DNA from: Laburnicola sp. R22_1
Lineage: Eukaryota > Ascomycota > Dothideomycetes > Pleosporales > Didymosphaeriaceae
Assembly: GCA_014281115.1 (NCBI GenBank)
Contig: JACONQ010000001.1
Location: 620,001-684,000 of the forward strand
Reading direction: 5' to 3'
Length of the DNA stretch: 64,000 bases
Part shown: positions 55,291 through 64,000 of the stretch, piece by piece
How positions within the stretch are numbered: the first letter of the stretch is position 1
Layout: every line of letters starts with the position of its first letter
Notes under the pieces: model-generated
Seen by the model: the letters and a program-made list of their open reading frames with translations, nothing else
Told to the model about the DNA's origin: nothing
The model's database searches: none
Program-made: the position numbers and the translations under genes

Positions 55291-57960
55291 TGGGCGCTTT
55301 AAGCACCTCGAAATCGATTTTCCCGATCTCTGTAGGGACCTGCGCGGTGCTAATAGACGCGGTAACACAGCCCTTGCTAAATTTAATAGACGCTTTTCCT
55401 GCTGTAGATATGTCTATTATAACCGTTAGGTCTTTTTGTGTTAGCGCGAGGTATTGTTCCCTACTAACTGTGGATACATTAGCGGCGCCAGTATTAGGCA
55501 GGATTCCCTAGTACACGGATCGCGCGTATTAGTCCTTAATAAGAAACTGCGACGCTAGCGTTAACAGTGCACGCCTGCTGTAAATGTTGTTGCCAGAGAT
55601 GTGGTGCAGAAATGCTTAATCTGCGAGGCATTGTTCCTTAAAGAATTGTTGTTCGACGTACGCGGCTGTGACGCTATTGTCGTCATCCTCGTCCTTGTAA
55701 GCTTCCTCTTCTCTCCAGCCTTTTTGGTTGTACTGGGTCGCGTGTTTAATCCCTTTATACTCCGCGAGGTACACAGAGAAGTCTGCGGGCGGTTATGTGT
55801 CCACAAAGTGACATGCGGAAAAAAACTGTGCGCGGGCGGCCTTGCGTTCTTTGTCCGTATAGTTGGTTGACCAGCAGCCTTCCTTCTAGCAGACAAAACA
55901 CTTCTTTTTCCAGCGTGGCGTGAATCCACGTGCGCTGTCATAGCTATTAAAGCGCTGACTGCCTCTGTTGCTTGCTTAGCCTCCTTAGAATCCACCACTG
56001 AATCCACCTCCGCCTCTAAATCCTCCTCTGAATCCTCCTCTAAACCCCCCTCGATCTCTTCCATTGCCATTGTAGCGGCGGTCCAGGTAGTACTAGTCCT
56101 CCATGACCGTATTGCTCCCCATTAGCATTTGTGTCGTGTGCTAACGTGCAAGGTGCGTCTCAATTGCAGACCATAAGTCTAAAAAGAGCCCTTTGCAGAT
56201 TAGGGCTGGCTTAAACAGTGCCATTTCGAGTTTAGAAACTCCACAGCACGCATTAATAACTGTTGTACGCAAAGCATCCTCGCCTTTAAAGTTCTTCCCA
56301 AGCGCGCGTTGGCACAGCTGCAGCTTATCCAGCAGGATCTGCAACACCTCGTGTAGGCCCTTTTCGGGGTTCTCCATTCGTATGCGAGCAAAGCTTGTAG
56401 TAGTCTAGTCCGTGTAGTAATGCTAATAGTGGACGTTATGGTTAAAATGGTTCTTAATCGCCATGTACGCACTAGCGAAGCTGTCGTCCCTCTGTATAAC
56501 CTGGATGTAAAACATCTCTGCGCGTCTGGTGAGAATACAAGGAAACACTGTATGAAACTCTTCCTCTTTAATGTCGACCTGCCAACAGATGCTAAAGAAG
56601 ATCTTAATCTTGTTATCCAGGAGATCGTACGCGTCCCCTATATACTTCTTGCTGTTGTCCCAGATCTTTAAGAATTGCGTAATCGTGCTGGCGTTAAGCC
56701 TATCGTTGCGTAACCATTGTGGCGGCAGCGTCTTGTACAGGTCGTGGGGAAGTTTAGGCGGTCTGTAGGGTATGCCAATTATTAGCTGCTGCGGAAATGG
56801 CGTAATTTCGCGATACGCGGTCGCTGGTGGTTGTGTGTGAGTTTAGGGTCGCCATTGTTGTAATCGGTCGCCTTGTGCCCACTGTTGTCGAGGTTAATGT
56901 CCTCCAAGCGCATCGCTTATGTACGGCAACTCCGGACTGTTAGGGCTCTGGTGTACTAGTTGTGGCTCCTGGCTTCGAGCGCCTTACCTTGCTTCGTACT
57001 GCTCGCCTTGTTGCAAGCCCTGCAAGACCTGCCACAACGGTGGTGGCTGTATGTGCGATTGCGGTTTCCGTGTACCAGCTACTGGGCTAGCCTGCTGTGG
57101 TTGTTCGGCCTCAGGGGCTATCCGTTGCGTGTTCCTTTGGCGTTCGTACGCTCTAGACCAGTGGTCGAACTTCATCGCTTGAAACTCCGCAGGGTCCTAT
57201 TTAGGGGGGTTTTCTATGGCCAGTGTCTTATATAGGGAATCTACTACCCTAGCGCGGTTATTGCTAGTGTAGACTCCCCTATTTCGCAGCATAGTCTTGA
57301 GAGACTTTAGAGTATTTCGCTCAACCTTAAGGAACAGGTCTCTTGTCCATCCTTCAAAGTCCACTTTATAGTCGTCGAAAAGCTTATTGTCCCAAACTAT
57401 TACCACGTTGTAGTTATAGACTATCTTAGCAACCCAGGTTGTCGTGTGCGTCTCGTTTGCATCCGCCAGTACAGGTACATCCTAGAGAGATGTGTTAATA
57501 ACATCAAGCGCGACTATGTATAGACAGTCTCTTATAAGATGCTTAGCGGTAAACTTAGCCCAAAGGGAAGGAGCTTCCTTGCGTTCACTTGTGCCGTGCT
57601 CTAATAGTTTGTTAAATAGCTAATTCTAAGCATCCACCACATCCGCGGCGCTTGTATCGCTTTAGTTGTCTGCTATCGTGCTGACGTGTGTTGACGCGTT
57701 GTCGGTGTTGTCTTGCTAGTTGGTTGTTTCCAGCACTTGTTGTGGTCGTACGTAATTGGGTCGTCTGGAGACGCTCGTACTAAATCAGTATGCGTTGCTA
57801 ACGCGCTCTGTGTCCGCGGATCGGCCTGAACCAGCAGCTTAGAGGGAGGTTAAGAGTGCTTTGTGTTATCTCTGCCTCGCTCTGTTCTTAGCACATATGT
57901 CTTGTCCCGAGATTTCTCATGTTAGGGTGTCGACAGTCTGTCTCTTCTACCTTGCTGTCT
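55291..57960 (-). pseudogene. Copia 2 gag and protease, broken
   Basis: Fragments of gag lie at 57406-57197 (with FEGWTRDLFLKVERNTLKS) and 56377-56141 (with LLDKLQLCQRALGK), followed by a Gly/Arg/Glu-rich part and a zinc-knuckle-like CFVC...GCW motif near 55900, where a stop replaces one residue. Protease sequence is expected at 55300-55560 but is not clear. Frame shifts and stops occur throughout. Confidence 0.75.
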
Positions 57961-57988
57961 GTGATCGCCTCAAGCAATCACTAATTAG

Positions 57989-58185
57989 TGATGGATAGGC
58001 TCTCACTAGTGAAAGGAAAGGAACTAAAAACAGATTACATTTAAAGATTAATTCTTTTTCTTGTCTTTGTGTGGATGCTACAGAGGTGTACATGCTCTTG
58101 TCCAAGTAGGACCGAAGTAGGATCGAGGCGGTCTATTGGGCATCGTTGGGCAGCCAATGTATCTACCAATGCCTATAATCCGACA
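57989..58185 (-). repeat. Copia 2 LTR, 5' copy
   Basis: 197 bp, begins TGATGG and ends CGACA. Seen differences from the other LTR are A/G or C/T. Confidence 0.88.
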
Positions 58186-58190
58186 AACCC

Positions 58191-59427
58191 TTTAGTTGTA
58201 AAAAAAATAAACTATACTTATTTTATACTTTAATTAGTACTAATATAGTATTTATTTATTTAATAAAGTGATTAAAATTATTATAATACTAATTTATGTG
58301 TGTGGCGTTAATTAAATCTATCTAGAAGTAGGATAATAAAGGCATTATCTTAAATAATATAATTAAAATAGTAGAGCCCTTTACTTAGTAATTAAAAAGA
58401 GTATAAAAAGGTAAATTATAAAAAAGCGTATTTAAACTACTAAGTAAACTTAGTGGTCTTAGATTATATTAGTTATGTGGCGTTAATTAAATCTACCTAG
58501 GGATAGAATAATACATACTTTTATCTTAAATAATATAATAAAAAAGTAGAGCCCTTTACTTAGTAAATAAAAAGAGCGTTTATATTAGTTATAAATTAGT
58601 TATATAATAAATTATAGTAAAAATAAGTAAAAATACTAGCGTTTTTTAATAATTTTTTAATAGGCTATTTTACTACTCTTTAGAATTTTTTATTAAATAG
58701 TAACTTTAAAGTTATTATTCTATAGTTTACTATTATATAGTTAGTTTTATACTCTTTTTAATAACTAAGTAGAAGTCTTTACTTTTTTATTATATTATTT
58801 AAAATAAAATTCTTTACTATTCTACTTCTAAGTAGATTAAATTAACACTATATAATTAGTTTTTATAATTATTATATTATATTTTAGCTTTTTACTATAG
58901 CTAATTTTAATTATACCTTTTTTATACTTTAGCTATTAAACCTTAGTTATATTTACTATTAAGTCTTATAATTTATATATATTATTAATTAACTACCTAG
59001 TAGTAGAATAATAAAGGCTTTTATTTTAAATAATATAATAAAAAAGCAAAGCCTTTTACTTAGTAATTAGAAAAAGTGTAAAATAGTAATTATAAAAAAG
59101 TGTTATAATTTATATATAGCGTTAATTAAATCTACCTAGAAGTAGGATAATAAAGGCTTTTATCTTAAATAATATAATAAAAAAGCAGAGCCCCTTGTTT
59201 AGTAATTAAAAAGAGCGTAAAAAGGCAATTACAAAATATACTTTATAAAAGGTTAGGTTAACTATAAATAAATATGAATAAATAAATAAATATGGGGCGC
59301 ACAATATAATAAAGGACACGAGCTTATCCGTATATGCACAAGAATCCATCTTAGGCACAGCGTTAACTTCTATAGAGATCATAGCAGCCCACACTTTGTA
59401 GTGCACCCACCATATCAATCTGAAATT
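58191..59427. repeat. AT-rich spacer filled with MITE-A termini
   Basis: Four left-facing MITE-A termini (about 58297, 58476, 58977 and 59113) and one right-facing one (about 58740-58853), all strongly mutated. The last, at 59113-59240, directly borders the broken HET gene. The rest is AT-rich filler; the remainder of the interrupted MITE-B end lies at 58186-58205. Confidence 0.6.
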
Positions 59428-61730
59428 ATGGTAGTCATGATATGTCCGATTTGCAGTCGTATCTTCCATGGCGTACGTCCCCCTCTCCACGAGCCCTTCA
59501 CAACAACCAATCTCGAAGCCGACAGCAAGCAAACAGAAAAGGAACAAGCATGTCTGCGAAATTTTCACAGCGACATATCCGAAGTAGCCCACGGCGCTAT
59601 ATCGGGCTGCCAAATCTGCGATATCATCTGGCGGCACTTCTTCCGCGACAAGACCCCGCTGGGGTACCTTGAGAACCCGATCTTCATTACAGGCGAAATG
59701 GTGCATTCTTACAGTGGGTCTGGTACTCATTATAGGATCCTGGAGCCAGTTACTATGTTTGGGGATGTTAAGTATGGGCCTGATGACTTGACGGTGGAGG
59801 TGGGGTTGAATTCGCCGATGGACAAAATTATTCCACAGCATAAGGATATCACGTTCGTAAACGTCGAAGGTAGTACTACCACTTTGTGTTGAGTTGGTAC
59901 GGTGCTTACTGTGGTAGATGAGCCTGCGGTCAATATGAAGAATCTCCCCGAGCCAGATGCCAGTGTCTATGGACCAAATACCTGAGGCGTCAGCGAAAGT
60001 TAGGTGTCAAACTGCAAGCAGAATCATCCTAGATGCAACACCGACTCCAAAAAGCCTCCCTGGTACCCAACACCCCTTCTGGACATTCAGTAGCAGGAGC
60101 CCCTCGATCCTTTGCAGAAACTAGCTGCTTTGCTACATTTCATGGCAGAAGGCGACTTTCCAGCAGATTGCAAGCTCATTTAAACTGCCACGATACCGAT
60201 AACAGGGCCATATATGACTTTGAGCCACAGATGGGACAACAAAGGCAACCTTACCATGCGTTACGACAATATCGAACGTTGGCCGACGAAAGCAAAACAT
60301 TCATGCAGAAGAACTGCCCAAGACCTTTGCAGAAGCCATACAGTTCGCACGCCGCCTCGGCGTCCGCTATATCTGGATCGACTCCTTTTGCATCATCCAA
60401 GACGACGATGATGATTGGAAACACGAGGCCGCGCTGATGCACAAAGTGTACGGTCACAGTATGCTAAGCCTTGAGGCAACTGTTGGCAACGGTTCCTTGT
60501 TGCAGCCACGCAATCCACCTCTTATAGCACCATGTATCGTCACGTCGGAGTGGGAAGACTGCAAACCGATCCAGTATGTAGCTACCAACTTCCGCTATTG
60601 GGACTCCAGAATCTTTCACTCCGTCTGTAACACTCGCGCTTGGATAACCCAAGAGCGCTGGCTCGCGCCGCGCGTCCTACATTTCACCTTCGATCAATTG
60701 CTCTGGGAATGCCGAGAACTGGAAGGCGGAGAAACATTCCCATTGGGACTCCCAAAAGAAGCTCAATCAGAGTCCTCGATCGGGTTCAAGCAAAGCTTCA
60801 TCAAGCACGCATCTGAAGATTCGTACATCGCAGCTCGAAAATCCCGGCATAAAGATTGGACACAGACGCTGCTTGTCTATGGTCGCACTGAAGTCACGAA
60901 ATAAACAGATCGTTTGGTCGCCATTGCTGGTGTAGCCACCAGGCTGAGTACAATCATGGGCGACCAATGGCTCGCCGGGCTTTGGCGTAAGAACCTTCCC
61001 GGGGATCTTCTCTGGTACGTTGACAAAGGCCGTCGCAGGAACAAACCGCCGCCTGAGATTAAAGGGACGTTTTCCCGTGATCTGGGAATCCAGAAAATAC
61101 ATCAAGTCCACGGGTCAGAGCGGCTCGCAGGGGGACGGTACCAGGCGCCAAGTTGGTCGTGGGCGAGGGTGCTGGGTGACATACGTCCTGGGAAATTTCT
61201 CGAAGACAGTTCGGAAGACATCATGATCGATGTCCTAGACGTAGACCTTACACCACGTGATGCAGAGCTGCCATTTTGGTCAGTTATTCGGTGGAATGCT
61301 GCGCGTACGAGGGACATTGTATCCGATGGCGATGGATCCACCAGATTGGGACCCCGTGGTAGCGGAGAAGATGCTCTCGAGGCTTCCCCCAAAAATCTAT
61401 CTCACCGGTCTAGGCAAGAAGATCAAGTCATTACCAGGCTTATCATTGCCAGGCTTAAAATCACATTCTCACGCCGTCCATATCAGGCCTGATGAGCCAG
61501 TCGAATATACAGATCTCGGGCGTTCGTGCTACCTACCTGTTCAGAAAGCTATCAATGATGCGCCTAAGAGTAAGCATCATAGCCAGCCTCTGGTATACGG
61601 GCTAGCTTTGTTGCCAACCGGGAACAGGGGGGAGTATACGAGGTTAGGCACGGTGGATTTTGCGTTCGAGGACTGCAAGCTATTTGAGGACGGACTGGAA
61701 GTGCAAAGGGCGAGCAAGCGACGGGGTTGA
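59428..61730 (+). pseudogene. HET-domain protein gene, disrupted
   Basis: Remains of a heterokaryon-incompatibility (HET) domain protein of about 750 residues; such proteins act in non-self recognition and programmed cell death on hyphal fusion. The N-terminal part (59428-59892) is Cys-rich (CPICSRIF, GCQICDIIW). The HET domain follows with YMTLSHRWD near 60211, YIWIDSFCIIQDD near 60363 and WKHEAALMHKVYGHSMLSLE near 60416. Damage: in-frame stops after TLC (59890-59892) and at two further places before 60010, all from probable Trp codons; others near 60085 and 60181; a frame change near 60300; a TAA at 60902-60904 where a Gln is expected; and a one-base excess in a T-run at 61274-61277, after which the C-terminal part continues in another frame to the TGA at 61728-61730. 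It borders RIP-degraded DNA. Confidence 0.85.
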
Positions 61731-63077
61731 AGTATTGTATGCTCAGGAGGAGATTGGAGTTTTTACAATAGTGTAAAGAATATGTGTGTATGGTCGTGGA
61801 TTAGCCAAACTCCGCTTCTTGCAGTGCGTTGGCCACTAGAATACGGGGTGATGATGATGATGACGTTCAAGTGGCTTCGTGAACAGTCACAGCACTGGCT
61901 ACAACCACAGGACAAAGTCTGAGTACATCTTGTATTGCGCATTCTACGGTAACGCACCCTGATTAGACTCGTATCTTAGTACTGTAGGTAGGCGCTTACA
62001 TAGGACATGAGATGCTTTGATCTACGACATATCGCACCCTCAAAGCTGTGCTACCAGAGTCAAACCATCAAAGCATGCTCCAAGGGTCACGGAATCCTCC
62101 TCCGCAGCGTTAACACAAAACAGCCTTCACAGAGACCACATACACACACCTATCCCAGCAAGTCCTCCTCCTCACACCACCTGACCGCGCAGTCTTGAAT
62201 CCTCCTCACCATACACCCTCCAACCAGCTCCCCCACCTAAGATGAAGTACCGCACAGCCTCGACCGACTCTTGAACTCCAAACACACTCCCCCAAAACGC
62301 ATAATCCCTCATCAAGCCAACACCAGATCCCCGTCCGTACAATAATAGAACCCGTACCCAGGCGAATGCCTGCGCCGACGCACACGTTTCGAAACCGCGC
62401 ACTCCCGCATAGTGCGCTTGTGATCACCCGACCCACCAATTCCTCAAATCCATCTTCAAGTCCTTGTAGTCTACTCCGTGCTCTTTCCTTTCCTCCCGGC
62501 AGTTCCATACTCCCTCTCGTCTTTTTTATGCATCCATGCAACCACAACACCCAACGCGCATCACACCCCCTCCACCCATTCACCCCATTACCCCCCGACA
62601 AAGCACCCCGAATTCATCCCAATAGGCAGAACGCCTCCCCCGCCCCGCCATCTTCCAGAACCCTTCTCCCAACCCAGTCCCCGCACGCTAATTGGCGCCT
62701 TACGCGTATGAAACACGCAGCAGCAGGGATGCCACCGTTCACACCCTAGCGACCTCTGTTACGAGAATAATTGCGCGTTTATGCAGCATGACGCTGCGCA
62801 TGAAAATATATGCGGGGCGGAGCGCATCGGATGGGTTGAGTGCGGTGAGGGAGGGGTGATGGATGGGTATTTTAGGAGCGAGGGTCTGGCGCGTTTGGAG
62901 GCGGTGCTGCTGTGTGTGATTCTTACTCTCTTTTTGCCTGACTTTATTGCTGATATTTTTGTGTTGGTTGGCTTTTTTTATTGTCGCTCTTTGAGTAGAT
63001 ATTTTTGGGGTGTGCTATAGGTCATACGCGTCCACTCTTTGCTCAACCGAGTATACTCGCTCCCTAGAATCGATACC
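61731..63077. other. Intergenic spacer, no gene supported
   Basis: About 1.35 kb. From 62000 to 62750 the plus strand is very C-rich (ctcctcctc and cccacc runs), and it is G/T-rich from 62800 to 62960, so overlapping frames are open on both strands but have no protein pattern. The C-rich part may belong to the promoter and leader of the next gene. No tRNA found by eye. Confidence 0.45.
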
Positions 63078-64000
63078 ATGGCTGGACTCGCAGACACACT
63101 GGCTGTTGCTATAGATGAGCAGCACATCGGTTCACCCGCCGAAGGCAGCTCTCCTTCCATCGCTCATGCAACCAAGCCGAGCGACCGAGACTCGGGTGTC
63201 TTTCTCTCCGATACCGAAGTCCCATCCCCACCATCCCGCCCCTCGTCCATCTCTTTAACACGCTCTCCTTCAACGCCATCCCCAACAACACCCGACCGAA
63301 CGGACTCGACAGCACGACGTCTCCGTCGCCCCGCAGAACTCAATCTAGGCACCAACACCGCACTCGCTCCCTCAAGACCGCGCTCCGAGCTCGAGCTCCG
63401 CCACGACCTCATCCGGAACTCGCAGAGCCAGAAAAAAGCCGCACTTCGCTCGCCCACGCAATTACTGAAGGACCGTTTGAACTTGTCGCCGACGAAGGCA
63501 GCACACGGGGAGAAAGTGCGCACCTTCACGCCGCCAAAGCCGATGCTGAACGGCTGCATCCTGCCCGGGCCCGCGGCACAAATGGAAGCATTCTCGGGCT
63601 CGTCGGTACGAGCGCGCATCGAAGGAAGCGGTCGACCGGCATGGTGGTGCAAGTTCGACAAGCTGGTTGTCTTCGACGGCGCCGAAGAAGCTGAAGGCGG
63701 CAAGATGAAGTTCAACACGCGGACTAGCAAAGGATTGACGATTGCGCGGCGGCGCGGGGACACCGAGACGGTCGTCATTCCGATGGAATGCGCGCATTGC
63801 CAGGAGATGCTGCATCGGACGGAATGGAAGTACGATATCCAGGTGTGCAAGCGCGGGGTGTGCTGGGACTGTAGGGAAAGGTGTCGGTGGGAGATGGAGC
63901 AGGAGAAGAAAGAGACCAATGGAGAGACGGAAGACGGAAGGAAAGACGCGAACAGGGCACGAGCAGACAGTGTGCTGGAGGACGCCGATGTGAGGGAGGA
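63078..64000 (+). CDS. Unknown cysteine-rich protein, 3' end outside the window
   Basis: A frame open from the ATG at 63078 to the end of the window (307 codons so far), without introns. Residues about 20-130 are Ser/Pro/Thr/Arg-rich and look disordered, with SPSTPSPTTPDRT-like stretches and possible phosphorylation sites. Residues about 155-230 appear folded. A Cys cluster follows: CAHC (Cys238, Cys241) and then Cys257, Cys262, Cys265 and Cys269 (spacing C-x4-C-x2-C-x3-C), suggesting a zinc-binding site. The segment after Cys269 is highly charged. I do not recognise the family. A 251-codon frame on the opposite strand (63164-63919) is a shadow. Confidence 0.72.
   Translation, partial: MAGLADTLAVAIDEQHIGSPAEGSSPSIAHATKPSDRDSGVFLSDTEVPSPPSRPSSISLTRSPSTPSPTTPDRTDSTARRLRRPAELNLGTNTALAPSRPRSELELRHDLIRNSQSQKKAALRSPTQLLKDRLNLSPTKAAHGEKVRTFTPPKPMLNGCILPGPAAQMEAFSGSSVRARIEGSGRPAWWCKFDKLVVFDGAEEAEGGKMKFNTRTSKGLTIARRRGDTETVVIPMECAHCQEMLHRTEWKYDIQVCKRGVCWDCRERCRWEMEQEKKETNGETEDGRKDANRARADSVLEDADVRE

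Larger units (their letters stand above)
47885..58185 (-). mobile_element. Second Copia LTR retrotransposon, carrying two nested transposons
   Basis: LTRs of 197 bp at 47885-48081 and 57989-58185. The right copy reads TGATGGATAGG...CCGACA, and the left copy starts TATTGG, so its terminal TG seems mutated. A perfect 5-bp duplication AACCC lies at 47880-47884 and 58186-58190. The internal region on the minus strand has gag, integrase, reverse transcriptase and RNase H in Copia order, all with stops. Two pogo-like elements (49758-51874 and 51884-53996) sit between integrase and reverse transcriptase. Apart from the two terminal bases the LTR differences I can see are transitions. Confidence 0.92.

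Noticed and set aside
59206..59841. 211-codon minus-strand frame running from MITE-A sequence into the HET gene
   Set aside because: It crosses a transposon border and is antisense to clear HET-family sequence.
63164..63919. 251-codon minus-strand frame opposite the Cys-rich protein
   Set aside because: The plus frame is open for its whole visible length and has a natural disordered-plus-folded pattern; the minus frame looks like its shadow.

Overview
The window is from a filamentous ascomycete (Pezizomycotina, most likely a Dothideomycete such as a pleosporalean; this is inference, not proof). Genes have short introns of 49-85 bases, and the gene set (DDHD phospholipase, PTR2 peptide transporter, MFS exporter, HET-domain protein) is typical of these fungi. 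The genome is two-speed: gene-bearing DNA of ordinary composition lies at both ends (about 1-14.5 kb, 23.4-25.8 kb, 59.4-64 kb), and the middle is a very AT-rich block full of transposon wreckage. Transition mutations (C to T, G to A) and TAG/TGA/TAA stops dominate that block, which is the mark of repeat-induced point mutation (RIP). Layout: an intact DDHD-domain lipase (870-3989, two introns, 1000 residues); a 682-residue proline-rich membrane-anchored protein (4600-6648); a possible small membrane protein on the minus strand (7960-8253); a 715-bp hAT-type non-autonomous element with a perfect 8-bp target duplication (8886-9600); an F-box-like protein (10618-11373); a four-exon PTR2 peptide transporter with a GC-AG intron (11876-13963); a nest in which a TA-flanked element (14582-22981) is split by a RIP-mutated Copia (15332-20791) and a pogo-like transposon (21100-22877); a four-exon MFS transporter on the minus strand (23454-25386); and a 37/41-bp minisatellite. 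From about 25.8 to 47.9 kb there is no living gene, but several element families can be resolved: a TA-flanked near-palindromic MITE family (here MITE-A), a second family with about 105-bp inverted termini (MITE-B), two solo LTRs, and a retroelement family with 14-bp target duplications, one constant end and variable truncation, as expected of target-primed reverse transcription. A second Copia (47885-58185) sits in a MITE-B end, and two divergent pogo-like transposons 9 bp apart interrupt it between integrase and reverse transcriptase. After more MITE-A debris comes a HET-domain gene destroyed by nonsense changes and frameshifts (59428-61730), then a spacer and the 5' part of an unknown cysteine-rich protein that runs off the end (63078-64000). 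The living genes are unrelated housekeeping or transport functions and do not form a cluster. The most noteworthy patterns concern the mobile DNA: three different pogo-like elements all carry a 9-10 bp direct repeat with exactly 17-bp spacing in their terminal inverted repeats, and the 14-bp-duplication retroelement family is found five times, always in the same orientation.
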